A stretch of DNA of 64,000 bases from Azospirillum brasilense. Its GTDB lineage: Bacteria > Pseudomonadota > Alphaproteobacteria > Rickettsiales > UBA3002. Below, one piece after another: positions 33,264 to 41,958 of this stretch. The stretch's first letter is position 1, and every line of letters starts with the position of its first letter. A model generated the notes under the pieces. That model saw only the letters and a program-made list of their open reading frames with translations. It made no database searches and was not told the origin of the DNA. The stretch lies in assembly GCA_003241645.1 (NCBI GenBank), contig QFOX01000003.1:14757-78756 (forward strand), given 5' to 3'. Made by a program: the position numbers and the translations under genes.

Positions 33264-34483
33264 TGGGTAAGCTCGCAACCTCGCCGCTGGCCCCTTCTGC
33301 CACGCCATCGCTGCCGCCGCTGGCGGGGGTGAAGCTTGGCGCCGCACAGGCGGGCATTCGCTATCAGGGCCGCACTGACCTGCTACTGGTTGAAATGGTA
33401 GCAGGCACCACGGTGGCGGGCGTATTCACCCGCTCCAAGGCACCGTCGGCACCCATTGACTGGTGCCGCGCCGCCCTACCGCACGGCACGGCGCGGGCAC
33501 TGGTGGTCAATTCCGGCAACGCCAATGCCTTCACCGGCAAACGCGGTGTCGCCTCGGTGCAGGCTTCGGCTGCTGCGGCTGCCGCGGCGGTGGGTTGCGC
33601 CCCGCACGAGGTGTTCCTTGCCTCCACCGGGGTGATCGGCGAGCCGTTGCCGCACGAGAAGATCGAAGCGGCGCTGCCCGCCTTGCATGCCAGCCTGAGC
33701 GATGACTGGAACGGCGCCGCCCGCGCCATCATGACGACCGACACCTTCCCCAAAGCCGCCACCCGCAGCCTGCAGGTGGATGGGGTGAGCGTCACCATCA
33801 ACGGCATTGCCAAAGGCTCCGGCATGATCGCGCCGGACATGGCGACCATGCTCGGCTTCATCTTCACCGACGCCGAAATCGCCCAACCATTGCTGCAGCA
33901 CATGCTGCAGCGCGCCAATGCGAAAAGCTTCAACGCCATCACGGTGGATGGCGACACAAGCACCAGCGATTGCGCGCTGCTGTTCGCCACCGGCAAAGCG
34001 GGCGTGGCCGTGACGGAAGCGTCGCATGCGGCGTTCGAAGCGGCACTGACCGACCTGCTGATCGAGCTGGCGCAGCTCATCGTGAAGGATGGCGAAGGCG
34101 CACAAAAATTCATGACCATTCGTGTGCGCGGCGCGGAAAGCGACCATGCCGCCCACCGCATCGGTCTGGCCATTGGCAATTCGCCGCTGGTGAAGACCGC
34201 CATTGCAGGCGAGGACGCGAACTGGGGCCGCATCGTGATGGCCGTGGGCAAAAGCGGCGAAGCGGCCGACCGCGACAAGCTGAGCGTGGCCATTGGCGGC
34301 GTGGTGATCGCGCGCGATGGCGAACGCGTGGAAGGCTACGACGAAGCGCCGGTGAATGCGCACATGAAAACCCGCGACATCCTCATCGAGGTGGATCTGC
34401 AGATCGGGCCGGGCACCGCCACCGTGTGGACATGTGATCTCACCCACGGTTACATCGACATCAACGCGGATTACCGCTCCTGA
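33263..34483 (+). CDS. argJ: Bifunctional glutamate N-acetyltransferase / N-acetylglutamate synthase
   Basis: ArgJ transfers acetyl from N-acetylornithine to glutamate in arginine biosynthesis and may also use acetyl-CoA. The 406-aa precursor self-cleaves before the nucleophilic Thr195 in KGSGMIAPDMATMLGF. Other conserved pieces are NSGNANAFTG, STGVIGEPLP, GDTSTSDCALLFATG and the C-terminal TCDLTHGYIDINADYRS. It is translationally coupled to the parvulin gene (TAATG). A palindromic repeat begins within its TGA stop codon. The adjacent parvulin-argJ-mutT order recurs in alphaproteobacteria. Confidence 0.98.
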   Translation: MGKLATSPLAPSATPSLPPLAGVKLGAAQAGIRYQGRTDLLLVEMVAGTTVAGVFTRSKAPSAPIDWCRAALPHGTARALVVNSGNANAFTGKRGVASVQASAAAAAAAVGCAPHEVFLASTGVIGEPLPHEKIEAALPALHASLSDDWNGAARAIMTTDTFPKAATRSLQVDGVSVTINGIAKGSGMIAPDMATMLGFIFTDAEIAQPLLQHMLQRANAKSFNAITVDGDTSTSDCALLFATGKAGVAVTEASHAAFEAALTDLLIELAQLIVKDGEGAQKFMTIRVRGAESDHAAHRIGLAIGNSPLVKTAIAGEDANWGRIVMAVGKSGEAADRDKLSVAIGGVVIARDGERVEGYDEAPVNAHMKTRDILIEVDLQIGPGTATVWTCDLTHGYIDINADYRS

Positions 34484-34594
34484 GGTTTCTATGGCCGACC
34501 GCGTTGTCATCGCGCTACTCGCTCGGTTATGTAGGCCTTCTACACTCCCTCGCTGCGTGGCGGGATTCCTAGCGTTCGGCTCCTATAAACCCTC
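34482..34594. repeat. Palindromic repeat element, family B copy 2
   Basis: A ~113-bp element with imperfect inverted ends (34482-34499 versus 34577-34594) and a central hairpin, TGTAG (34530-34534) pairing with CTACA (34540-34544). Copy 1 at 377-496 has TGTAC/GTACA at the same place, a compensatory change. The element starts inside the argJ stop codon and fills the argJ-mutT gap, ending 12 bp before the mutT ATG. Confidence 0.75.
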
Positions 34595-34606
34595 AGGATA
34601 CCATCA

Positions 34607-35029
34607 ATGAAAACTGTACTTGTTTCTGCCGTTGCCCTGATCGATGCGGATGGTCGCGTGCTGCTGAACCAGCGGCCCGAAGGCAAGCATCTGGCGGGCA
34701 TGTGGGAATATCCCGGCGGCAAGGTCGAACCGGGCGAGAGCCCGGAACGCGCCCTCATCCGCGAGATCCGCGAAGAGCTGGGTGTGGAACTCTGCGAGCG
34801 CTGCTTCGCGCCGCTGTCGTTCGTCAGCCATGCCTATGAAGATTTCCAGCTGTTGATGCTGCTGTACGTGGCGCATCGCTGGGAAGGCATTCCACAAAGC
34901 CGCGAGGGGCAGGCCCTGACCTGGAAACGCCCGGCCGAGATGCGCGCCATGCCCATGCCCCCCGCCGATGTACCGCTGATCCACGTGCTGGAAGAATACG
35001 TGGCCAGCCGCATGAAATCACCGGCCTAG
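34607..35029 (+). CDS. mutT: 8-oxo-dGTP diphosphatase MutT
   Basis: This NUDIX hydrolase cleans 8-oxo-dGTP from the nucleotide pool and works in the same oxidative-damage pathway as MutY. The 140-aa protein has a canonical NUDIX box (GGKVEPGESPERALIREI followed by REELGV) and MutT-like LLNQRPEGKHLAGMWEYP. It comes after argJ, separated by a palindromic repeat. The SD is weak (AGGATA, 9-14 nt upstream). Its stop overlaps the convergent methyltransferase gene by 4 nt. Confidence 0.95.
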   Translation: MKTVLVSAVALIDADGRVLLNQRPEGKHLAGMWEYPGGKVEPGESPERALIREIREELGVELCERCFAPLSFVSHAYEDFQLLMLLYVAHRWEGIPQSREGQALTWKRPAEMRAMPMPPADVPLIHVLEEYVASRMKSPA

Positions 35030-35874
35030 GGCTGGTAATCCTTCAGCACGTCGTTCAGGTGCACCATGCCGCTGCCGCGCTTGGCGGGCTGTTGCTGCGA
35101 CGGCGCCGGCTTCCAGCCGCACAGAGTAATGATCTCCGCGGTGGCGTGCAGGCGGCCCTGTGCATCGCGGTAATGCGCGTTGTAATGGTTCGCGGCCTGC
35201 ACAAACACCTGCCGCCGCGTGAAATGCTTCTGCCGCCCCTGCAGCATGTTCTGCTCGCCGCTGCCACGCAGCTCGCTCAGCAGCGCACCCAGTTCGGAAT
35301 AATGCACCGGAAGGCTGATACTATCCACCACCGGCAGCGCAAAGCCCGCGCGCTGCAGCAAATTGCCCGCATCGCGCACCTCGAGGAACGGGGCGATGCG
35401 TGGGGTAATACCCCCGGTGACGGCCGCTTCGGCCTGCGCCAGTGCGTCGCGCAGTTCGCGCAGCGTGCCAGCCCCCGGCATGGTCGCAAGGAACAATCCA
35501 TCGGGCTTCAGCGCGCGCCGCGCCTGAATGAGCAGGCCCGGCAGGTCATTCACGGTGTGCAGGCTAAGGTTGCTGACGATCGCGTCCAGCGAATCATCGG
35601 CAAAGGGCAGCAATTCCTCATCCATCACCAGCTGGTCGCCCGTGATAAGCAGTTGCGTGCCGGCCCGTGCGCGCAACACATCGCCCAGATGCGCCGTGCG
35701 CGGGTAGAGCTCAGCCACGCGCGCGAACGGCCGGGTAATGGGCAGCAGCGATTCGGCAAGGATATCCGCGCCCTCGGCGAACAGAAAGTCGTGCTCCGCC
35801 AGCGTCGATCGCGCACGCAGAAGATGCTTGCGCCGTGCCGCGCGGTCGAACAGAATGCTGGGCGTTTGCTGCAT
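35026..35874 (-). CDS. NDUFAF5/BioC-like SAM-dependent methyltransferase
   Basis: A 282-aa class I SAM-dependent methyltransferase fold. The family start is ILFDRAARRKHLLRA, with LLPFADDSLDAIVSNLSLHTVNDLPGLL at the acceptor region and RRALKPDGLFLATMPG after it. This is the alphaproteobacterial relative of human NDUFAF5, which hydroxylates an arginine of the complex I subunit NDUFS7 during assembly; the role here is inferred. The glycine-rich SAM motif is degenerate (VAELYPRTAHLGDVL). It is divergent from comF with 28 bp between starts, a common pairing in this class. Confidence 0.85.
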   Translation of the reverse strand: MQQTPSILFDRAARRKHLLRARSTLAEHDFLFAEGADILAESLLPITRPFARVAELYPRTAHLGDVLRARAGTQLLITGDQLVMDEELLPFADDSLDAIVSNLSLHTVNDLPGLLIQARRALKPDGLFLATMPGAGTLRELRDALAQAEAAVTGGITPRIAPFLEVRDAGNLLQRAGFALPVVDSISLPVHYSELGALLSELRGSGEQNMLQGRQKHFTRRQVFVQAANHYNAHYRDAQGRLHATAEIITLCGWKPAPSQQQPAKRGSGMVHLNDVLKDYQP

Positions 35875-35902
35875 GCCTGCAACCTAACGCGCGAGGTGCC
35901 GT

Positions 35903-36661
35903 TTGGCCAGCCTGAAACCTTCTCTGTGGCTTCGTCCCGTGGTTCCCATGGCGCAATGGGCGTTGAGTGCCGCATTTCCCCCGCGCTGCCCCAGTTGCGA
36001 TGATCTGGTCGATCGGCAGCATAATTTCTGTGCCCCGTGCTTCCAGCAATTGCAGCATATCAGCGAGCCGCTGTGCCATGCGTGCGGCATTCCCTTCGCG
36101 GTGCCCATGGGCGAGGGTGCACTGTGCCCCACCTGCATTGCCGAGCCTGCGAGCTACGACCATATCCGTGCGCCGCTGGTGTATAACGAGGCGAGCGGCC
36201 CAGTGATTCGCGCCCTGAAATTCCATGACCGTTACACCGGGCTGGATCGCAGCGTGCAGATGATGCGTGCCGCGCTCGGGCCCTTGGCCGACAGGGTGGA
36301 TGTGGTGGTGCCCGTGCCGCTGCATTGGCGGCGGCTTGCGCAGCGGCGTTACAACCAATCGGCGTTGCTGGCGTTTGGCCTTACCCGCAGCATAAGCGTG
36401 CCCTGCCAGCCGGCATTGTTAAAGCGGGTGCAGGCCACTAAGCCGCAGGCGCGCCTGTCGCGCGCGCAGCGCCTGCTCAATGTAAAACATGCGTTTGCTG
36501 CGTTGCAGCATTGCAATGCTGCATTGCAAAACAAAACCGTGCTGCTGGTGGATGATGTGGTGACCACCGGCGCAACCGTCAATGCCTGTGCGCGAGCCCT
36601 AAAAGATGCTGGCGCGGCGCAGGTGCTTGTGGTTGCCTTGGCGCGCACCACCAAGGACTAG
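35903..36661 (+). CDS. ComF family phosphoribosyltransferase-like protein
   Basis: A 252-aa protein with an N-terminal double zinc-finger region (CPSC, CAPC, CHAC, CPTC between residues ~28 and 80) and a C-terminal type I phosphoribosyltransferase domain (VVVPVPLHWRRLAQRRYNQ, PRPP loop VLLVDDVVTTGATVNACA). ComF proteins take part in natural DNA uptake where studied; in non-competent species the role is unclear. Pilin-like genes elsewhere in the window make competence possible but unproven. A TTG start is chosen because GAGG lies 7 nt upstream; the next ATG at 35948 has no SD. Confidence 0.9.
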   Translation: MASLKPSLWLRPVVPMAQWALSAAFPPRCPSCDDLVDRQHNFCAPCFQQLQHISEPLCHACGIPFAVPMGEGALCPTCIAEPASYDHIRAPLVYNEASGPVIRALKFHDRYTGLDRSVQMMRAALGPLADRVDVVVPVPLHWRRLAQRRYNQSALLAFGLTRSISVPCQPALLKRVQATKPQARLSRAQRLLNVKHAFAALQHCNAALQNKTVLLVDDVVTTGATVNACARALKDAGAAQVLVVALARTTKD

Positions 36662-36665
36662 AACC

Positions 36666-37514
36666 ATGACCCAGCCATTTCTTGCCGCCGCCATCCAGCT
36701 CACCAGCGGCGACGATATCGCCGCCAACATTGCGCAGATCGCCCCATTGGTGGCCGAAGCTGCGCGGGCAGGCGCGAAGCTGGTGGCGCTGCCGGAGAAC
36801 GCGTTCTTCATGCGCCGCGAGGGCACCGTGGTGACGGCGGATGTGCCCATGGCGCAGCATGAAGGGATCGCGTGGGCGCGCGCTGCGGCCCGCGAGCATG
36901 GGGTGGCGCTGCTGGTGGGCTCCATCCGGGCGCGCGAAGAAGGCGCGGCCTTGCCTTATAACCGCAGTGTCTACATCGATGCGAATGGCGAGATCGCCGC
37001 GACGTACGACAAGCTGCATCTGTTCGATGTGACGCTGCCCAGCGGCGACAGCTACAAGGAATCCAGCCAGGCGCAAGCCGGGGCACAGGCCGTGCTGCTG
37101 CGCACGCCACAGGCCGCCCTTGGCCTGAGCATTTGTTATGACCTGCGCTTCCCGGCGCTATACCGCGCACAGGCATTGGCCGGGGCGCAGCTGCTGGCGG
37201 TGCCTTCCGCCTTCACCCGGCCCACCGGGCAGGCCCACTGGCATGTATTGCTGCGCGCCCGCGCCATCGAGAATGGGTGTTACGTCATCGCCCCGGCGCA
37301 GGCAGGCACGCACCCCGGCGGCCGCGAAACCTATGGCCACACGCTGGTGGTCAACCCATGGGGTGAGATCATCGCCGAGGCGAGGGATGATGCGCCGCAG
37401 GTGGTGCTGGCAACGATTGACCCGGCCCGTGTGGCGGCGGCGCGCGCGAGCATTCCGGTGCTGCAGCATCAGCGCAGCATTGACGGTGTGCGGGTGATCG
37501 AGGTTTCAGCTTAA
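36666..37514 (+). CDS. Carbon-nitrogen hydrolase, Nit1/deaminated-glutathione amidase-like
   Basis: A 282-aa nitrilase-superfamily amidase with the E-K-C triad: Glu in ALPENAFF, Lys in YDKLHLFDV and Cys in LSICYDLRFP. Bacterial Nit1-type enzymes repair deaminated glutathione. The position after comF is typical for alphaproteobacteria, where a glutaredoxin gene often lies between them; none is here. The ATG (MTQPFLAA) is 4 bp after the comF stop. The 3' end overlaps a convergent hypothetical gene by 4 nt. Confidence 0.92.
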   Translation: MTQPFLAAAIQLTSGDDIAANIAQIAPLVAEAARAGAKLVALPENAFFMRREGTVVTADVPMAQHEGIAWARAAAREHGVALLVGSIRAREEGAALPYNRSVYIDANGEIAATYDKLHLFDVTLPSGDSYKESSQAQAGAQAVLLRTPQAALGLSICYDLRFPALYRAQALAGAQLLAVPSAFTRPTGQAHWHVLLRARAIENGCYVIAPAQAGTHPGGRETYGHTLVVNPWGEIIAEARDDAPQVVLATIDPARVAAARASIPVLQHQRSIDGVRVIEVSA

Positions 37515-38326
37515 GCGCGGGCCGGTTCGTGGCTGGCCAGCTCGGCGGCCGCTTGCTGCGCAGCAATTTTTTCGCCCCATGGCATGGCGGGGGGCTGCGG
37601 CAGGTTCGTTTCGATCTTCGGGCCTTCGACTTTCGGCGCGTCGATCTTCGGCTCGGATACGCTCACCGGCGAATCCGTCTGCGTGGTCGCCAACTGGGCG
37701 GTGGCGGGCGCGGTATCCATGCGCGGCGTGTCATCGCCGGAAACCTTGAGCGTGCCCTTTGCCACGGCCTGCGTGGTTTTCAGGTCTTCAAGCTCTATGC
37801 GCGTGGCCACGTATTTCTCGCGCAGCGTGCCAAGCTCGGCGCGCGTGGTGATAATTTCATCCTGCGCTTCCTGGAACTGGCGTTTGCCGTCGCTGGCGTG
37901 TTTGGTGCCCGTGAACATGAAATAAACGGGCGCCACGAAAAAGCCCATTACACCCATCAACCCGCCACCGAATACCACGGCGGTCAGGCGTTCTTTGGGC
38001 ACTTTGCTCAGCAAGGTCTTGCTGAACGGGAAATGGTTGGCGAGCCCTTCGGAGCCGCGATGCATCTGGCCAGCGATGTAACGCACGGCTTTGCTAAAGA
38101 AGTTCGTGGCTTCGGGTGCAGTTTCCCCAAGTTCTTTGAATTTTTGTTCAGCTTTTCCGACCTGTTTGTGGAACAGGTAGGAGAGCGCGCCCCCGCCGAA
38201 GAATCCTGCGGTCGCGGTGCCATAATGCGCGATGGCGCCTTCGCCCACGCCGGTTACCAGCGCGCCGGGCCCCTTGTAGGGCTCGGTTGCGATATCGCGC
38301 ACGGGTGGCTGTTCGGATTTATCCAT
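37511..38326 (-). CDS. Hypothetical membrane protein with coiled coil, 271 aa
   Basis: Unrecognised. Hydrophobic, glycine-rich segments lie at about 27-50 (AIAHYGTATAGFFGGGALSY) and 112-138 (TAVVFGGGLMGVMGFFVAPV). A charged helical region that can form a coiled coil follows (about 147-190, RQFQEAQDEIITTRAELGTL). The C-terminal ~80 residues are Pro/Thr/Lys-rich and likely disordered, with repeated PKI/PKV units (PKIDAPKVEGPKIETNLPQP). The layout suggests two membrane passes with a long soluble tail. It is followed by ubiG on the same strand upstream, 45 bp away. Confidence 0.65.
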   Translation of the reverse strand: MDKSEQPPVRDIATEPYKGPGALVTGVGEGAIAHYGTATAGFFGGGALSYLFHKQVGKAEQKFKELGETAPEATNFFSKAVRYIAGQMHRGSEGLANHFPFSKTLLSKVPKERLTAVVFGGGLMGVMGFFVAPVYFMFTGTKHASDGKRQFQEAQDEIITTRAELGTLREKYVATRIELEDLKTTQAVAKGTLKVSGDDTPRMDTAPATAQLATTQTDSPVSVSEPKIDAPKVEGPKIETNLPQPPAMPWGEKIAAQQAAAELASHEPARA

Positions 38327-38371
38327 GCTGCTACTTTACCAGCCGCATGTGACGGTTTGATGACGAACGGG

Positions 38372-39130
38372 CTATTTTGTGGCGGCGAGCAGGTAATTCA
38401 CGTCAAGATCCGTGGGATCAAGGCTGAAGCTGCCTTTCAGCGGGTGGAAGACCAGCCCCATGGCGGGCTGCACGGCAAAGCCGCGGCGGCTTAAGGCCGA
38501 AGCCATTTCGCTGGGGCGGATGAATTTTTTCCAGTCATGCGTGCCGCGCGGCAGCCAGCGCAGCACATATTCTGCGCCGATGATAGCCATGGCGTAGGCC
38601 TTCGCGGTGCGGTTCATGGTGCTGAGGATCAGCAGCCCGCCGGGCTTCACCAGCGCCGTGAGCGCGTCGTAGAACAGGTCGATCTCGTCCACATGCTCGA
38701 TGATCTCAAGCGCCAGTACCACGTCGAACTGCGTGCCCGCCTCGGCCAGCGCTTCGGCCGTGGTGGCGCGGTAATCGATGTGCAGGCCGGAGCCTTCGGC
38801 ATGCGCGCCGGCCACGGCAATGTTGCGCTCCGAGGCGTCCACCCCGGTCACCTGCGCGCCCAGTCGCGCCATCGGCTCGCAGAGCAGGCCGCCGCCGCAG
38901 CCAATGTCGGCCAGCGTTAAATTCTTCAAAGGTGTGGCAGAATCACCTTCCGGGCCGCAAACCTTGCCAAAATGCGCCTCGATGGCCTGGCGGATATAGC
39001 CGATGCGGGCGGGGTTCAGCCGGTGCAGCGGCGCGAATTTCCCGCGCTCGTCCCACCATTCTTCGGCAATTGCCGAGAATTGCGCGACCTCGGCGGCATT
39101 GATCGTGCTGGCGCGTGCTGTGGTAGCCAT
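38372..39130 (-). CDS. ubiG: Ubiquinone biosynthesis O-methyltransferase UbiG
   Basis: UbiG performs both O-methylations of the ubiquinone head group. At 252 aa it has typical signatures: FSAIAEEWWDERGKFAPLHRLNP, SAM motif I LADIGCGGGLLCEPMARLGA, VLALEIIEHVDEID and STMNRTAKAYAMAIIGAEY. Ubiquinone synthesis fits an aerobic lifestyle, as do citrate synthase and beta-oxidation here. It is divergent from a TPR-methyltransferase gene, and lysC follows two genes later, a known alphaproteobacterial linkage. Confidence 0.97.
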   Translation of the reverse strand: MATTARASTINAAEVAQFSAIAEEWWDERGKFAPLHRLNPARIGYIRQAIEAHFGKVCGPEGDSATPLKNLTLADIGCGGGLLCEPMARLGAQVTGVDASERNIAVAGAHAEGSGLHIDYRATTAEALAEAGTQFDVVLALEIIEHVDEIDLFYDALTALVKPGGLLILSTMNRTAKAYAMAIIGAEYVLRWLPRGTHDWKKFIRPSEMASALSRRGFAVQPAMGLVFHPLKGSFSLDPTDLDVNYLLAATK

Positions 39131-39174
39131 TGCGTTTCAAACCCTTATCGTGATACCTTCCCCATGTAAGCCTT

Positions 39175-40197
39175 ATGCAGCAACCGCGCAATACACGATC
39201 GTTCTCGGAACTTTTTGTCGGGTTTGATAAAACCATCCGACACTATGCGTATGACCGCCCGCGGGCCTATTTCCACACGCTGCGCAAGAAATTCGAGAAC
39301 CTGCCGGAGACCAATTTCAACCTCGGTTGCAGCTTTGCCGAGCGGGGCAAATGGCTGGATGCGGCGTTCCGTTTCCGTTTCGCCATTTACCTGAAACCGG
39401 ATTTTACGCAGGCGCACTACAACCTTGGCTGCTGCTACGCGCAGTTGAACAAACTTCCGCAGGCCGTGGCCAGCTTTAACAAGGCGCTTAGCCTGAAGCC
39501 CGAGCACGAGGATGCCCGCTTCATGCTGGCCGGGCTGAACCCCGGTGCGCCCCAGCCGCGCAGCATGCCGCACGCCATGGTGGCGGGGTTCTTTGCGCAT
39601 ATCGCCCCGGAATATGACGGGCTGGCCGAAACGAATGAATACCAGGGCCCGCGGCTGATCATGGAAGCGGCCAAACCTTACCTGACCAAACTGGCCGACA
39701 TCCACTACCTGGAGCTTGGCTGCGGCACCGGGCTGGTGGCCCGGCCGTGGCGCGGCATGTGCCGCGAAGTGCTGGGGGTGGACGTGACGCCCGCCATGGT
39801 CGCGGCGGCGCAGGTGGCGCGCGCGGGCGACAATCCCGTGTTCGACCGCGTGCTGCAGGCCGACATCCACACCATCCCGCCCGGCACTTTCATGCCGAAC
39901 GTGACCGACATCGTGGTCTGCTGCGACACCGCGCAGTATCTGGGCGAGTTGACCCCGCTGCTGAAGACCGCTTCGGCCACGCTGGCGCCCGGTGGGCTTT
40001 TCCTGCTGACGGTGGAGCCCTTCGCGGCGCCGCAGGGCTATGCCGTGAACCGTGCCACGGCGCGCTTCGGCCACAATCCCGACTATGTGCGCAAGCTGGC
40101 GCTGGCGCATGGGCTGGAACTCAAGCGCGATGGCAAAGTGCCGCTCTATGCCGGTCAGCCCGCCCATTTATTCGTTTTTGCCAAGAAAGTAGCGTAA
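39175..40197 (+). CDS. TPR-repeat / SAM-dependent methyltransferase fusion
   Basis: A 340-aa protein. Residues ~45-125 hold two TPR units (TNFNLGCSFAERGKWLDAAFR and AHYNLGCCYAQLNKLPQAVASF with KALSLKPEHEDA). Residues ~140-340 are a class I SAM-dependent methyltransferase domain with motif I YLELGCGTGLVA and a VCCDTAQYLGELTPLL post-II region. TPR-linked methyltransferases usually act on proteins or secondary metabolites; the substrate here is unknown. The CDTAQYLG segment resembles mitochondrial/bacterial METTL-type 'predicted methyltransferase' proteins. rimI-like follows after 4 bp. Confidence 0.82.
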   Translation: MQQPRNTRSFSELFVGFDKTIRHYAYDRPRAYFHTLRKKFENLPETNFNLGCSFAERGKWLDAAFRFRFAIYLKPDFTQAHYNLGCCYAQLNKLPQAVASFNKALSLKPEHEDARFMLAGLNPGAPQPRSMPHAMVAGFFAHIAPEYDGLAETNEYQGPRLIMEAAKPYLTKLADIHYLELGCGTGLVARPWRGMCREVLGVDVTPAMVAAAQVARAGDNPVFDRVLQADIHTIPPGTFMPNVTDIVVCCDTAQYLGELTPLLKTASATLAPGGLFLLTVEPFAAPQGYAVNRATARFGHNPDYVRKLALAHGLELKRDGKVPLYAGQPAHLFVFAKKVA

Positions 40198-40201
40198 CGG
40201 C

Positions 40202-40660
40202 ATGCTCGACTACCGCATTCACCCGGTTGGCCGCGGCCATTCCAAGATCCTCGCTGACCTGCATAAAGGCTGCTTCACCAAAGGCTGGGGGCATCTCGAA
40301 TTCGAGAGCTTCTTCGAGCGCGCGGGCGTGTTCGCGGCCATTGCCTACCACAAGGAATCCAAGGCCGTGGGCTTCGTGCTATGCTGGCTGATCGAGGACC
40401 AGTGCGACCTGCTTTCCATGGGCGTGCTGGCCGATTACCGGCGCGACGGCGTGGGCCAGATGCTGCTGGATTACGCGCTCGAGAACGCGCGCCATATGGG
40501 GGCCAAGCACATGGTGCTGGAAGTGAACGTGAACAACAAGGCCGCCCGCGAGCTGTACGAGGCGCAGGGCTTCGAGCAATTCAGCACCCGCAAGGACTAT
40601 TACAGCAATGCCGATGGCACCCGCGCCGACGCCAGCTGCATGCGCAAACCGCTGGCATAA
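40202..40660 (+). CDS. rimI: RimI-like GNAT N-acetyltransferase
   Basis: A 152-aa GNAT enzyme. The acetyl-CoA-binding motif A is LLSMGVLADYRRDGVGQMLL, followed by LEVNVNNKAARELYEAQGFE. Both match RimI, which acetylates the N-terminus of ribosomal protein S18 and related substrates. It lies 4 bp after the TPR-methyltransferase, suggesting coexpression. In many alphaproteobacteria rimI is beside tsaB, not here, so a RimI relative with another substrate remains possible. Confidence 0.82.
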   Translation: MLDYRIHPVGRGHSKILADLHKGCFTKGWGHLEFESFFERAGVFAAIAYHKESKAVGFVLCWLIEDQCDLLSMGVLADYRRDGVGQMLLDYALENARHMGAKHMVLEVNVNNKAARELYEAQGFEQFSTRKDYYSNADGTRADASCMRKPLA

Positions 40661-40707
40661 ATTCCCCTAGCCAAGAGCGCGGCCCGGCCCTATAACCCCG
40701 GCCACTT

Positions 40708-41946
40708 ATGGCACTGATCGTACAGAAATTCGGCGGCACGTCCGTCGCGAATATTGAGCGCATCAAGCACGTGGCGACCCACGTGCAGCGCGAGCTTGCC
40801 GCCGGGCACCAGGTCATCGTGGTGGTCTCGGCCATGGCAGGTGTGACCAACCAATTGCTGGATTATTGCGCCCAGATGAACGATCTGGTGAGCGATGCCG
40901 CCCGCGCCAACTGCGACCATGTGAGCGCCGCCGGCGAGCAGATCACCTCGGGCCTGCTGGCGCTGCACCTGCAAAGCCTCGGCGTGCCCGCGCGCGCCTG
41001 GTGCGGCTGGCAGATCCCGCTGCGTAGCGACGGCATGTACACCAAAGCGCGCATCGACAGCATCGACACCAAGGCGATCCTGCAATCGCTGGCCGAGGGC
41101 AACGTGGCCGTGATCGCGGGCTTCCAGGGCATCAGCCCTGAGGGGCGCATCACCACGCTGGGCCGTGGTGGGTCGGATACGTCGGCCGTGGCCATTGCCG
41201 CGGCTTTCAATGCCGAGGTGTGCGACATCTACACCGATGTGGACGGCGTCTACACCAGCGATCCGCGCATTGTCACCAAAGCGCGCAAGCTGGAAAAGGT
41301 CAGCTACGAAGAAATGCTCGAGATGGCGTCGCTCGGCAGCAAGGTGCTGCAGACCCGCTCGGTCGAGCTTGCCATGAACTATAAAGTCCGGGTGCGCGTG
41401 CGCTCCACCTTCGATGAAGCGCTGGGCACCTTACTGGTCGATGAGGAGGAAATTGTGGAACAACAACGCGTAACGGGCCTTGCCTACAGCCGCGATGAAG
41501 CGCGCATCACCCTCGTGAATGTCGAGAACCGCCCCGGCGTTTCCGCCGCCATTTTCGGCCCGCTGGCCGAGCGCGGCATCAACGTGGACATGATCGTGCA
41601 GAACGTCACCGAAGACGGCAAGTCGACCGATTTGACCTTCACCGTCAGCAAGGGCGAACTGGCCCGCGCGCTCGAGATCGTCAAGGGCGCGAACATGCCC
41701 AAATTCGAGACCGTGCACACCGATAGCAACGTAGCGAAAGTGTCCGTCATCGGCGTGGGCATGCGCAGCCATGCGGGTGTGGCCGCCGACATGTTCAAAA
41801 CGCTGGCCGAGAAGAACATCAACATCATCGTCATCAGCACCTCGGAAATCAAGATCTCGGTGCTGGTCGAGGAAAGCTACATCGAGCTGGCGCTGCGTGC
41901 CCTGCACACCGCCTATGGCCTCGACGCTGCGGAAGAGAAGAACTAG
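40708..41946 (+). CDS. lysC: Aspartate kinase
   Basis: First enzyme of the aspartate family pathway (Lys, Met, Thr, diaminopimelate). The 412-aa monofunctional form has a kinase domain (IVQKFGGTSVANIERI, TLGRGGSDTSAVAIAAA, YTDVDGVYTSDPR) and two C-terminal ACT domains (about 265-335 and 345-410, with GVGMRSHAGVAADMFKTL) for feedback control by Lys/Thr. The ATG (MALIVQKF) is the family start. Downstream ptsP is the usual neighbour, but here two extra genes intervene. Confidence 0.97.
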   Translation: MALIVQKFGGTSVANIERIKHVATHVQRELAAGHQVIVVVSAMAGVTNQLLDYCAQMNDLVSDAARANCDHVSAAGEQITSGLLALHLQSLGVPARAWCGWQIPLRSDGMYTKARIDSIDTKAILQSLAEGNVAVIAGFQGISPEGRITTLGRGGSDTSAVAIAAAFNAEVCDIYTDVDGVYTSDPRIVTKARKLEKVSYEEMLEMASLGSKVLQTRSVELAMNYKVRVRVRSTFDEALGTLLVDEEEIVEQQRVTGLAYSRDEARITLVNVENRPGVSAAIFGPLAERGINVDMIVQNVTEDGKSTDLTFTVSKGELARALEIVKGANMPKFETVHTDSNVAKVSVIGVGMRSHAGVAADMFKTLAEKNINIIVISTSEIKISVLVEESYIELALRALHTAYGLDAAEEKN

Positions 41947-41958
41947 GTTCGCACCTGT

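Noticed and set aside
36498..36530. Perfect palindrome GCAGCATTGCAATGCTGC inside comF, with similar GCAGCA...TGCTGC runs at 19160, 33892 and 10365
   Set aside because: All lie in coding sequence as Ala, Asn and Gln codons. They are probably codon-driven and not a repeat family, though the comF case is a perfect 18-mer.
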